A DNA stretch of 64,000 nt, taken from positions 24,760,541 through 24,824,540 of the forward strand of contig CM055094.1 of NCBI GenBank assembly GCA_029204225.1, in the 5' to 3' direction. The translations under genes were made by a program, and so were the position numbers. Under the pieces are notes generated by a model. It saw nothing but the letters and a program-made list of their open reading frames with translations. It had not been told where the DNA came from and ran no database searches. The stretch comes from Diphasiastrum complanatum. Taxonomy: Eukaryota; Streptophyta; Lycopodiopsida; Lycopodiales; Lycopodiaceae. Shown one piece after another: positions 46,911-57,649 of the stretch (position 1 is its first letter; each line of letters begins with the position of its first letter).

Positions 46911-47365
46911 GGCAGATTATTTCCGACGCCCAAGTTCCAACCCTCTATCACCCATTTCCAGCTTGTTTGCAGGCTCTCCAGCGCCCAATTCCCTCATCTC
47001 TTTCATCCGTTACTCCTCCCATTTTCAGCCCTCTCACTTTTGTTTGCAGGCTGTCGAGCCGCTTCATACCTGTCACTTTCGTCTGTTTTTGTCTCCGTTT
47101 GCAGCCATTTTTCACACCTTGTTTGCAGGCTGTCCATCGCCCATCCTCAACCAAATTTCACAAAATTCCGACTCCGTTTGATATTCCAATTTGTCACTTT
47201 CCTCTTGGCTGTCCAGCGCATTTTCACAGTCTTCATTTTCACTTTTTTTCATTTGCTGATTGCTGTCCTTTCTTAGTTGTGATAATAGTGGTTTTAATAT
47301 ACTAATTTGGGGTGACGACAAGAGTCCGCTCTCTCAAGTTTTTGTCTATTCCTTCCACTATCATT

Positions 47366-48640
47366 ATGGCAGATTCACCTACCCCGAGTGAGACTACTTA
47401 GGAAACCTTATCCGATCAGTTTTGTTGCATGGATGAGACCCTTTCTGGCCTCGTTCTTCGCTTCGATACCGTTATGACCGGCTTTGCTACTATGCAATCA
47501 CAGATTGATTCTTTACAGCCTCATGGTCCTGGTAAAGCTCCTGTTTTTCCTTCATTTGGGACTCCCCCTCCATTTGGATTTCCATCTTCCTCTGCTAGTC
47601 AGCCTGGTGGTGGACTGTTCATTCCACCTAACCCATCTCCTGGTTTCTATTCACGTCCCCCACTTCCTAAGCCACACTTTGCTCGAGACTTTCGTGATAG
47701 GGTACAGCTTGCTACCTATTCCGGTTCCTCTAACGGGAACTTATTAGAGAATTGGTTTGCTAAGCTTGACACATATTTTTAGATCTACCCTAAGACTGAT
47801 CCTTAGAAGATCCAGTTGGCTGCTTTACATTTAGATGGACGCGCCGCCACGTGGTGGCGAGTTTATAGAGCTGACCCTGATTGGGAAGGGCTCCATTTAT
47901 GGCATACTTTTCGCCGTGACCTCCGTCATGCTATGATTGACCCTCAGTGGCTCGACCGCAAACGTGATACATTCCGTAGTCTCACTCAGACCAATGATCT
48001 TGCTTCTTATACAGATCAGTTTATGGAGCTTTCTTATCTTTTCACAGATCTACAGCCCACTGAGCTTATTTCTCGTTACATTGCTGGGCTTCGTGGTGCT
48101 TTACGTTATGATGTTTCTTCCTTCCGTCCTCCCATACTTGTTGAGGCGATGTCTCTTGCCAGTACTTTACAGCATAAGTACTCTGACACTCTTCCTTCCC
48201 GCTTCTCCCAACCCCATCCTTCTACTTCATCTTTTCCCGCTGCGTCCACCCCTACACTTGCCCCTTCTGTTCCAGCTCTCTCCATTGTCCCTTCGTCTCC
48301 TCGTCCTCCGACTCCTCGACCTGCTTTTGTCTAACGTTACACGTCTGCAGAGTTCGCTGACCTTCAGCAGCAGCGTCTTTGCTTTCGTTGTAAGAGTCCT
48401 GACCATTTTGCCCGTGATTGCTGTCAGCCTCTCCCTACTACTACTGCTGTTTTTTACCATGAGGGCACTACTCCAGATGATTTCAATATCTACATTCATA
48501 TTTCTGATGAGCCTGACCTATCCTCTGAGCCTTCCACTAGTTTATTTCCTGCTACTTGCCATGCTCAGCTTGCCTATGCTACTTGGACAGGGCGTCCTGG
48601 TCCTCGCTCCATTCGGTTACGTGTACGTATTACAGGTCGT
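47366..48640 (+). pseudogene. Gypsy gag with four in-frame stops
   Basis: Starts at ATG 47366 (MADSPTPSETT). One frame carries a coiled segment (CMDETLSGLVLRFDTV), a Pro/Gly/Ser linker, the gag domain (LENWFAKLDTYF, LHLDGRAATWWRVY, LASYTDQFMELSYLF) and the knuckle CFRCKSPDHFARDC (CX2CX4HX4C intact). TAG at 47399, 47780 and 47804 and TAA at 48332 interrupt it without any frameshift. Each is a one-step C-to-T change from a Gln codon. Beyond 48335 the same frame continues open into protease. Confidence 0.9.
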
Positions 48641-49050
48641 GAGTATATTGCTTTAGTTGATACTGGCAGCACTCATTCTTTTATTAGCAGTTATATCACT
48701 CGTCGGATACGTGCTTCACCTATTCCTGCTTCACAGCCTCTCACAGTTGAGGTTGCCAGTTCCCATTCTTTTCCTAGTTCTCAGATGTTTCAGCGTTTAC
48801 CATACCGCATTGGAGATTTTTCTGGACAGGCAGATCTTTACATTATTCCTATGGAGCGTTATGATCTTATCCTTGGTGCTGATTGGTTTGCATCTCTTGG
48901 GGCCGTTACACTGGACTTGACACAGCAGACATTGACATTTGTACTTGATGCAGTTACACACTCACTTGTTGGCATTGATTCTCAGGGAGACTTCCAGTTG
49001 GTTACCGGGAAGCAGTTTATGCGTAGCCTGCCAAAGGTTGACGATGCAGC
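48641..49050 (+). CDS. Aspartic protease domain of the Gypsy polyprotein
   Basis: In frame with gag. The active-site loop is ALVDTGSTHSFISS (DTG intact), followed by ILGADWFASLGAV, the conserved ILG(x)DW C-terminal motif of retropepsin-like proteases in Gypsy elements. The domain would cleave the polyprotein. It has no stop, but translation from the gag start would need to pass four nonsense codons. Confidence 0.88.
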
Positions 49051-50480
49051 TCTTCTTTCCATTCAGAGTACATCAGTTGCTACTTCACTTTCACCATCCG
49101 TGGGTCCTCTTCCTCAGGTTGATGCTGCTTCGGATTTACAGGTTGTTGCTGTGTGCCTTGCGCCTATATGCCTTGATTCACAGATATCGTATTCAGTGGT
49201 CATTCCTGGTTTCATTGATATTAAGGCCGTATACCTTGGTGGTATTTCTACTATTGCTTTTGCGCATACTTCAGATTGCCCTCCTGGTTCGGTGGTTGGT
49301 GCAGTATCTTCTCCATTGGTCTCTATATCTCCATCTCTTGAGTCTGTTATGGCTGATGTTCCTGCTGATTTCTATGGGGTTCTTCATGGGTCCACGTTTG
49401 ATGGTTCCCTCGCTATTGGTGATCAGGTTGTATCTTCTTTCGCTTTACTCCATGGATCTCTGCTTGAGGTTTGTGATCTGCCTCATGATATTTCTACGGT
49501 TCCTGACATGATTCATGCGCCTTTGGCCCTTACTGTTACACATTTTTCATCCGAGGATATTTGCCAGATGGTCACTATTAATTATCTAGGGTATTTATAT
49601 GCTGGGATCTTTCTAGATGAGTACACGGACATCCTTCCGTATCCTGGCGTTTCTACATATAGGTTTGCTGCAGTCCATGCCGATGGTATACACTTTTGGG
49701 TTCATGCGACTGATTCCTTTTTATCTCTTGATATTTGGCATTCCTGGTTATTACGTATCGCTTGGATTTCATTTGGACCTATTGCTTACACTACTGCTTC
49801 ATTTACAGCTATGGATATATGGCATTCTTGGTTATTACATATAGCTTGGTTTTCATTTGGACCTGTTGATTGGTGCTGGTTTTTCCATATTACTGATCGC
49901 CTATGGTGCGGATATCTCTATGATTATGCATGTGGCTCTCTATCTGTTTCCTTGGATTGTTGCTCATTGTCAGGCTTGGCATATCCTGTTGGCTTGGGTT
50001 ATTGCCTCCGTTCAAGCTACTGTTTGTCTGGGTGATCTTCAGGTTCCCTGTCATTTCAGGTTGCTCCATATCGCTTGGTCTCCGATGCTGAGTTGCCACT
50101 TTGTTCTAGTGTTCCGAGACCATCAGGGTACCTTGAGAGAATTCCTTCTCCTCTCTTGGATAGTTTTTGGGGATGTTGCCGCCATATACTTCAGTGTTGC
50201 TCATATGTGCTTTGATACTCATTCCCAGCTACACGTGGATATTGCTCCGATGCTTGCTACTGATGTTGCGGATCCTATTCCTCGTTCCAGCGCATTTCTT
50301 CTATTCCTCACTTGTGCGCCTGGTGTGTACTTTGGGATTACACTTGCGGCCAGTTCCGATGGGTCATCCGATTCTCCATCCATTTTTGGTGTATCCTATG
50401 ATGGATTGTTCTACCTTCTCGGGCTTTTTGGATACGTTGGTGCTCGAGAGCTTGTTACCCAGGCCAGTTCTCATTTACAG
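49051..50480 (+). CDS. Unrecognised central region of the Gypsy element
   Basis: The protease frame stays open to 50035; a second frame (open from 49857) continues to the integrase C-terminus, with a 180-nt overlap that implies one shift. No RT, RNase H or integrase-core motif occurs in any frame. The first part is Ser/Val/Asp-rich, the later part is rich in Trp, Phe, Ile and Leu with a repeated DIWHSWLL(R/H)IAW(I/F)SFGP unit (DNA copies at 49731 and 49813). Stop density is low in all frames because the sequence is pyrimidine-rich, so coding is likely but not proven. Confidence 0.55.
49731..49863 (+). repeat. 51-bp direct repeat within the central region
   Basis: 'gatat(t/a)tggcattc(c/t)tggt' to 'tcatttggacct' occurs twice, 82 bases apart, in a non-integral codon register of 27.3; the frame nevertheless reads DIWHSWLL both times. 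Confidence 0.85.
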
Positions 50481-51035
50481 CATGTTCAGCAGCGTTATTA
50501 GACCTCAGTTGATCGTCACCGCCGCCATGTTGAGTTTCAGCTTGGAGATATGGTTTATCTACGCCTACAGTTTGCACGTCATCATTTTGTCCAGGGCCAT
50601 GCTTCTACTGAGAAGCTTGCACCACGTTATTATGGGCCTTATCGCATTTTGGAGGTTCTTAGTCCAGTTACATATCGCTTACAGCTTCCTGCTTCCACAC
50701 GCGCCTGTGATGTATTCCATGTCAGTCTATTACGTGCTGCTATTGAGGATGACGCTCCTTGTGATGCTGAGTTTCCTACTGCTCCAGAGTTATTTCCATT
50801 TTTACCTGCTGCTATATTACATGTTCGTCTATACCATAGTCGACGCCGCCGGCAGATTCAGTTTTTGGTCCAGTGGGATGGTCGTCCTATTGAGGAGGCC
50901 ACATGGGAGCCTATTGATGTCTTTTATCATACACCATCACTTGCGGATCAGGCTCGTGCTCTTGCTGCACTTGTTGATTCCTCTACATCAGATGTTGCTC
51001 TAGTTGTTGATGCACCATGGCTTGCTGCTACTTGA
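50481..51035 (+). pseudogene. Gypsy integrase C-terminus and chromodomain
   Basis: The frame reads HLQHVQQRY, TAG at 50499-50501, then DRHRRHVEFQLGDMVYL, FVQGHASTEKLAPRYYGPY, ILEVLSPVTYRLQLP, DVFHVSLLR and the chromodomain IQFLVQWDGRPIEEATWEPI, ending LVVDAPWLAAT and TGA. It aligns with the C-terminal part of 43715-44940. Only the DNA-binding tail and chromatin-reading part of integrase are kept; the DDE core is missing. Confidence 0.9.
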
Positions 51036-51076
51036 TCCAGTTTCTTTTCGGCAGTTGGATCTTTTTCTTTTGTGCC

Positions 51077-51083
51077 AAGGAGA
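51077..51083 (+). promoter_or_regulatory. Polypurine tract
   Basis: AAGGAGA directly before the 3' LTR, expected site of plus-strand priming. Confidence 0.75.
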
Positions 51084-51524
51084 GTTATGGACTCGGCTCA
51101 TTACATTCGCCGCGTCCATTTACATTTACTTTACTTTATGCATAAGCAGGCCTTGGGCCCTTTTTTATTCATTAGTGACACTTAGACTATATGGTTGGCC
51201 TTTGGCCTTATTATTCATTATTAGGCCATTTGGACATATTACTGGAGAGTGGGGGCCTTCTTGGAGGGCGCACTATTTTCCCTCCCAGTTGGGCCCTAGC
51301 CACCGGAAGCTTCCTTTTAGGGCTTCCTCTTGGCTATAAGTAGGGAAACTGTGTCATTTGTTATTCAGCTGATGATATTGATCTCTCTCTTTAGTCTCCT
51401 TAATCTCTCTCTTTCCTGCTTTCTAGGGTTAAGTCTTGCTTATGTGCTGCTTTCATAGCTTAAGTCTTGCTTATGTGATGCTTTCATAGCTTAGCTTTAG
51501 ATCAGCTGTGGCTTTATTCGTAAC
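51084..51524 (+). repeat. 3' LTR (441 bp)
   Basis: Same length as the 5' LTR; five substitutions were counted by eye. Confidence 0.93.
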
Positions 51525-52204
51525 TGGCAACCACACCTAGGATGGCATTATGTTGTTGCTAGGTACGTGGTAAACATGTAAAAAGTCCATGGAAATACGC
51601 TCCCATCTCCCTTTTGGTATAGGTAATGGGTGTAATAATTGAGGCACTTTAATCCTTTCAACCTTATAAATCCGACACTTACAATAATTGGTCATAATGG
51701 TTTGCTTTTTTCCTAAGTCTTGACCACCAAAAGTTACGTTGTATCAACTCATAGGTCCTATCCAAACCAGGATGACCAGCACTAGGCAACATAGTTCTAA
51801 GGTGAGTCATATGCTTGACCTCACCTGCACTGTAAGTCAAAATCTCATCAACAAAGTTTACAACCAACTTACTCATATACAGTCTTCATGATGTTTGTCA
51901 ACGCAAATGGCATCACAAGATACTGATAGTTACTGAACCGAGTTTTGAAGGCAGGCTTGTGTACATCCGCTTCATAAACTCGCAAGATAATCGTCAACCA
52001 TCCGTCTCACTTCCTCTATCTCTTTAAGACTCATTATGTAAGGACAACTATTGACATGATCTAGGTATTGATCAATCTTATATTCAACATTCCTCTTAGA
52101 AACAGATGCAAGATCATCTATGAACACATCTGAAAACTCCCTCCTAATCTCTTGATGCAAATTGGCAACAGTGCCGGTTTGCACACACTGCATGCTACTC
52201 AACT
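51525..52204 (-). pseudogene. Gypsy RT remnant fused to integrase zinc domain
   Basis: Minus strand: the RT entry block (YIMSLKEIEEVRRMVDDYL), a jump to TRFSNYQYLVMPFALTN, then [17 protein letters not shown] (catalytic FVDD now FVDE), and after LRT the frame passes directly to PSAGHPGLDRTYELIQRNFW, the H2C2 region of integrase. RNase H and half of RT have been removed by internal deletions. The next part (HNAILGVV) stops at the nested insertion. Confidence 0.85.
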
Positions 52205-52960
52205 AGTATTAGTAGACATATCAAGTAGAAAGCAAACATACATGTACTCACAATGGATCCTACACAATTGCGTAGTTGAAACAAGAGGTCCAAGAGGCAC
52301 ATCCCGCTCACCACAAAGGGAATGCATCATAGCATCAAACCGGAACTTGTACACATGAGTATCCTAGGCTATGTGTGGCTTCCACATCGAGTGCCAACAA
52401 ACGCCCAACACCACATCAAACTACGCAAGCCGTGTTTTCTCAAAATCCAACTCTTCTGTGTAACTTTGTACAGTTAGTGGAATGCCCATAACCCTCTTAT
52501 CCCAAATCTATGTACCCTTTCCATCAGCCATTTCCACTTTGTACTGGTACCTGAATGGTTGAGTGCTCACAACTAACTTCCATACCAAAGTTGAATTCAG
52601 CACATTATGAGAGGACCCAATGTCAAATAGAACCTAAAATAGAACTTGAACATCTCTACCACACACATGTCCTCCCATAACAATAAGAGAAGTGTTAGGA
52701 AATTGATACCCTTGGTGAGCCAACTTTTGGTAGAGCCATGTCCATTCTCCTGACCACTGAAACATTCACGACGCGTAGAACATTTGGATTGGCTTCCTGC
52801 CTGATCTCTTCCACAATCATAGGGTTATCACCCTGATTCATCCGGTCCAACTGAAGATTGTATGTGGTCCGCATCAAGTTACGTGGACATTCTTTCCACC
52901 TATGCTACTCCAAACATCCAAAACATAGGTCCTCCCTCTTTGCATGTTCTTGTTCCTGAG
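52205..52960 (-). pseudogene. Gypsy zinc knuckle and protease remnant
   Basis: Minus strand near 52920-52880: CFGCLE, stop, HRWKECPR, a CX2CX4HX4C knuckle with one residue turned into a stop. Further on (about 52640-52590) LFDIGSSHNVLN looks like the protease loop, with the usual DTG/DSG now DIG. The remainder is broken in all frames. These domains are the ones missing from the 6745-9645 copy. Confidence 0.7.
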
Positions 52961-53370
52961 GTGATAGCATTGAAGGAAACTGACCCAACGGGCATTGGGC
53001 TGCCCATACAACCCTTTGCATTTGGGGGCCCCTGCTGGTGACCCCGAGCTTGACTACTCACAGACTCTTCTTCTCCTAAAAAAGCAAACTAGGGTTTCAA
53101 ACTAACAATTAGCAAAAAGCAAGGGATGATCACTGAATCGAGAGGCAAAAAAGCCCTACCCTACCAACGACCTACCGCACAAAGTCTATTGCAACTGACA
53201 GACCTAAAGATACTGAGTATTGAAGAAGTTACAAACAATTTCACAAATGCTATGTGGGCTGGATTTCAACAAAAGCAAAGAGAATAAACAAGCCAAGTCG
53301 TAGAAGATGCTCAAAGGCTGCCAGAAGATCATCAATCCAGCATAGGGCTTCAATATGCTATCTTATGGTG
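52961..53370 (-). repeat. Leader of the minus-strand Gypsy with gag deleted
   Basis: 53065-53370 matches 8560-8850 of the other copy (shared 'agactcttcttctcc', 'actagggtttcaaact', 'gctcaaaggctgcc'). Bases 52990-53060 match the 3' end of its gag. Thus almost all of gag is deleted between these points. Similarity ends near 53370, before the primer site. Confidence 0.82.
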
Positions 53371-54224
53371 TATCAAGGTGACTTGGGATCTGCCTATATG
53401 TTGTAGTATTTATGGTGGTGCTCTTCTACAATTCTACTGGTTGGCAAGGTACATTGCTCCTTCCCTTGTATAGCAGCATGTGGTATGAGTATTCTATCTT
53501 GCTCTCTAAGAGTGACATAGTGAAAGCATGGTGGCATTCTTACATTCTTATGGTATGGATGGTCTATTAGATTGGCTTGGCATGACATGTACATGACTGA
53601 AGGTACTAGCTTGTTCGTTTGGCTATCATGGCTTATTTTCTTGGTACGTGGGACCAAAGTCCTTATGTTGGTATTTGGCAACTACATTCTCCGTCCATAT
53701 TTGAGGTATTAGGTACTCATTGAATCTTTTCTTTGGAGTTTTGGGGACATTGGTACAATAATATCATCTACTAGCCACAGTCGTATTCCTATTGATACAA
53801 CTACAACATTTATCCTATGGACTTGGTGCCTTGCTGGTCCTATTGATACCTTTGTGTGGTATTCTTGGGCCATATGAGTGGCTTGGTATACCTGCACTTG
53901 TAGTAACCTTGTGGGTGGTTACATTTATCATGATGCCTTCATTTGGATTCTTGAGCCAACCATGTTCCCTAACAGAAGTTCATGTTTTCATTCGATGAAT
54001 TACAATCTTCATGTTGGACTTTATATTTCAGCATGAATACTTCATGTAGTAGCTTGTTAGCATATGTGCATTTTGCAGCTTGTACAAGACATTAGCAGTT
54101 GGGCAGACCATTTTCTTCCAAAAATGTTGCCTCCCTTATTATTCAAATCATGCATTAAGGTTCCCTAGAAGGATCCTTTACAATTTCCTAGAGGACTATC
54201 GACAGGCATTAAGGGCACTCATTT
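53371..54224 (+). other. Unassigned sequence resembling the unique Gypsy central region
   Basis: Contains repeated 'ggtattcttgg', 'cctattgatac' and 'tggcttgg(t/c)a' blocks similar in style to 49600-50000, and open stretches rich in Trp, Phe, Ile and Leu. It may be an older copy of that central region. The match is weak and not continuous by eye. Confidence 0.35.
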
Positions 54225-54385
54225 GATAGCTTTGAATTATTAAGATGCTTGCACTGTTCGCGGGAAAACTCAGCTATGTTGCTTGTAGGGCTTTGTATCT
54301 AGTCGTATTTGGTGATCGGTAGTGATCTTTTAAGGAGATTGTTCATTATTCATCGAATGTAATCACCATTATGCTTTATGTGAGG
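54225..54385. repeat. Dispersed repeat related to 40810-40985
   Basis: See the partner copy; ends in 'atgctttatgt'. It follows the 53371-54224 segment here, which suggests both belong to one old element. Confidence 0.6.
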
Positions 54386-55299
54386 CCCTATTGTATTGGA
54401 GTAATCACCTACAAACTTAATACTTAAATTGTCGTCCTTAATGTGTCCACTAGCATATGTTTTCCTAAAATCATGGAGATGATGAGGCTCACTATTGTCC
54501 CTAGATTTTGAGTGAAATTCTACGATTTGACTCCTTAGCTATTGATCTCCCCAAGAGCAACATGAATTGTATCTAAGCAACAAATAGGTACAAGTAATAA
54601 AATTATAGAATTTCACACAAAAATCTAGAAGCACTTAGTGAGACTCATCATCTCCAAAATTTATTTTTACCATTTCCTAAAAATTAGGTCAAACACTTGA
54701 TAATAATAGCAGAAATTTAAAGACGTAAATAATAGCTAATACATCAACCATTCTTGAATCTTTCAGTCAACTTGTGTCTATTCTAATGCAATGTAAGATA
54801 ATATTCCCTTTAGAATCGAGAAAGAGCTACAAGATGAATCATGCTTGTTGGTTTTGGGCACTTGAAATACAAAATAAGCAACTCATGTAGTACCTTGTCA
54901 CGTATCTTCATGCTCATTATAGGAATTCCAGTAATAAAAATTGTATGATAGTTTTGTGCAAGCGCTATATAATCTGCTGATCCAACCTGCAAAACAAACA
55001 TCTACTGTTTCATTACAAAAATACAGTATCAATACATAGCACACATGGCACTAAATTGAGGGTTGTTGATTTGCGTCCTTGGTTTTGTAAATCATTAGGT
55101 TCTCATTGAGTGTAAGAGCTTTTTCATGTACTTACATCCATGGTAATCTTCTAAAATCAAGATCATTCCAAAATGCTACCATATATGCAACTTTCATGCT
55201 CTAACTAAACAAAGTTACATCCATAAAGCTCAAAGGTGTTAAGGACAGAATAATTTTAGGGCTTATGGGGATAGTTGCCAAGGAACGCCTCTTTCTAAT
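54386..55299. other. Non-coding stretch
   Basis: No motif, exon or repeat border recognised. Confidence 0.4.
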
Positions 55300-56120
55300 G
55301 AAAGCACTATTTAAACAGGCCAGGGGAGCTAGAAACACATACTAAACATTTTCTATCCATTGGGTTATGTGGTTTTCGGCACACATCTCCATTGCTCGAC
55401 ATAATCCTCGATATGCACATGCTCATACCAGCACCAACTTCCGAGTGAACTGAATGAATGATAATGGGTCCTCCCATGTCTGTATACATACTGAAAACGG
55501 GCCCTACCTCAAGCATGGTCCATGCTAAGATCTTTGACAGAGAAACATGTAGAGTCCAGAAAAGATGTTACTTCATGAATTGTTTTGGGATAGGCCATTC
55601 TTGTACTTCAAAAATCTTATCATAAGCAAATTCAATACCACAATCAGATATGATAGGGCATAGATACTTCAGTTTTGATCGAATAACACACACTTTGACC
55701 CCTTAGCATAGAGCTTTTCCTACCTTGAAATTTTTAAGAGAGTACAAAGGTGCTCTTCATGTGTCTCAAGAGTTTGGCTATGAACCAAAATGTTATAAGA
55801 AAAACCATGACAAACTTTCCCAAAAATGGACAAAGTTATCATCTATTGAAAAGTTGTTGGGGCATCCATGAAATCAAAAGGTATAACCAAAAATTCATCC
55901 TGAACACATCAGTATGAAAACCTATTTTCAGTACGTCCTCATCTTTTACTCTCATCTGATGGTATTCTAATCTGAGGTTTATCTTGGTGAAATACCTTTC
56001 AAACAGTCAATTAATTCCAGGTAAGAGATTATAAATTTGTAATGTCATTTTGATTTGTTTTTCATAATCCACATGGTGGCATAAACCTGTCCCCTTCTTA
56101 CTGACTAAAAGTTCAGAAAG
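55300..56120 (-). pseudogene. Old Gypsy reverse transcriptase relic
   Basis: Minus strand from 56110: LLVSKKGTGLCHHVDY, YFTKINLRLEYHQMRV, KIGFHT, GKFVMVFL and LLRHMKS follow the order of Gypsy RT blocks (KKDG..R.CVDYR, KIDL..GYHQ, TAFRT, KFV.VF.DD). The catalytic DD has decayed. Further left DCGIEFAYDKI and VQEWPIP match the post-RT region. It is more diverged than the other Gypsy copies here and from another lineage. Confidence 0.7.
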
Positions 56121-57148
56121 GCTTTTTCCCTTTGTAATGCAACCCATTTACCTTCTAAACACCATTGTTTCACTTTTGTCCATACAAATAACCTTTGCTT
56201 GTTGCAAATATGTGAGATCTTCATCCACATAAAATTGAGTGCCCCAAAGCTTCCCGTATTTTGCAATTCAAACTTCCTTGCCTTGGTATCCAAAACTCGA
56301 CAAATATGACCCTATCTTGTTGCTAATTTCTTTTACTTGAAGATCGTCAAGCATGGAAAAGGGTAAAGAGACAATAGCCACATACATTCTTGACCTGGCC
56401 ATAACATCCATCATAGGCTAGGTCATAGAGTATTGTAGCTCATTCAGGGTCACCAAGGACCCTTTTTCCCATTTTAAATATAGTAAGCATTTTATTTCAA
56501 CATAAACTACTTGCTAAAATAGCATATGCCTTCAAATAGTGTCTAAAGAAGATTTGAATAGGCACTATTTAGCCCACAATGAATGCTATTACTGTAAAAA
56601 CATATTAAATAAAATGGCAACTTTATATGGGAGTCTGGTCCCTACACTAATAAATCTAGCATCTCTGATTACAGCAATAGATGTGGGCTCAATACACATA
56701 TATAGTGTGATGCTAACCACATAGCGACCACATAATCCAAGGGCCATCGATTAAGCCCCAAGGCTTGATCAACAAGAAATGGTCTTCATGATATAACATA
56801 GCGTGATGCACATCTCAAATGGAAATGTGCAAGCAATCTTGATTAGTGTCATACGGAGAAGGATGCAATATATCAGTGTTGTGTCAATAGCTTCATTCAT
56901 AAAAAAGTGTGTAAATTTGCTATCTTTAAAAAAGGTTCTTCCTAATCAAAAGCTTGTTGTAAAAATCCTATAGTTGCAATTCTCTTGGATTTAATCCTAC
57001 ACACTCCTCATTATGTATATTTCTCAAAATGTAAATCATCAACTATATAGCATACATTCCAACTCTCTTGATAGAAGTTGTAATAAGATCATTTAAGTAT
57101 TTCTTGCTCCTCTTTCATAAGAGTTAATACTTCTTCATTGAGGGAAGA
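56121..57148. other. Non-coding stretch
   Basis: No motif recognised beyond possible upstream remains of the Gypsy relic on the minus strand near 56105-56293. Confidence 0.35.
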
Positions 57149-57606
57149 TGTTAGAAGTAATAAATGATAATGTTAGTTTCCCATAGGTTACTTTGACCCA
57201 AAAGGTCGAGACTTGTGTACCCATGGGTTAGGTTTATTATTTAGACCATGTTAAGCCAGTTTTAGTTGAGTTGGACCCAATTTTGGTCCAGTAGTAATTC
57301 ATGGGTCCAAGTAAAGTCTAATTATGTTAAGGGACCCTATCTTGACTTTTGGGGGTGCCCTATAATTAGTAGTGGGTCTTGGAAGGTTCTAGAACTTAGG
57401 GTTTGGAAGAGTCTAGGCCCTTGGAAGGCCTATTTATATGTACCCAGTGTTCATTTGTAATTCATTCCCTTTCAAGCATTGCTGCTACTTTCTCTCTCCT
57501 TGAGGGCGCCTCACCCTCTCCCTCTTCTTCTTCTTCTTCCTCTTTTTCTTCTTCTTGCATATGGAGATTGAATGTTAGAAGGATCTTGGCACTTTGATTT
57601 CCTACA
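57149..57606 (+). repeat. 5' LTR (458 bp)
   Basis: Starts TGTTAGAAG, ends TTTCCTACA, followed by the primer site. 'ctatttatatg' near 57431 is a plausible TATA region, and a (TTC)n tract lies at about 57523-57556. Confidence 0.88.
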
Positions 57607-57619
57607 TGGTATCAGCGCC
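57607..57619 (+). promoter_or_regulatory. Primer binding site, Met-tRNA type
   Basis: TGGTATCAGCGCC adjoining the LTR; a common Copia variant of the initiator-Met site. Confidence 0.85.
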
Positions 57620-57649
57620 ATGGATCTTCTATGCTTGATTTAGGGCGCC

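Larger units (their letters stand above)
46225..51524 (+). mobile_element. Complete non-autonomous Gypsy element with unique central region
   Basis: Two 441-bp LTRs differ at 5 sites with no indel, so insertion was relatively recent. Between them lie a primer site, gag, zinc knuckle, protease, about 1.4 kb of unrecognised sequence, the integrase C-terminus with chromodomain, and a short polypurine tract. RT, RNase H and the integrase catalytic core are absent, so transposition would need enzymes from a relative such as the one at 43715-44940. It lies inside the integrase of the minus-strand element. Flanks TGCCA (left) and TGGCA (right) could be a 5-bp duplication with one change. Confidence 0.9.
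45085..53370 (-). mobile_element. Minus-strand Gypsy element split by a nested insertion
   Basis: The halves 53370-51525 and 46224-45085 form one element of the 6745-9645 family: leader, remnant of gag tail, zinc knuckle, protease, short RT, integrase zinc domain | integrase core, C-terminus, chromodomain, polypurine tract, start of 3' LTR. Integrase is interrupted exactly where the plus-strand element 46225-51524 sits (NAILGVV on one side, FGRLTKMAHSIP on the other). Separate internal deletions removed most of gag and most of RT/RNase H. Its 5' LTR is missing. Confidence 0.88.

Noticed and set aside
47399-48334. Stop codons read through by U-to-C RNA editing, as in fern and hornwort organelles
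   Set aside because: That editing is known in organelles, while this is nuclear transposon sequence. Methylation-driven decay explains the same codons.
48939-50166. Overlapping long frames (190-278 codons) in other phases of the Gypsy element
   Set aside because: They are Leu-rich shadows caused by pyrimidine-rich codons in the main frame.
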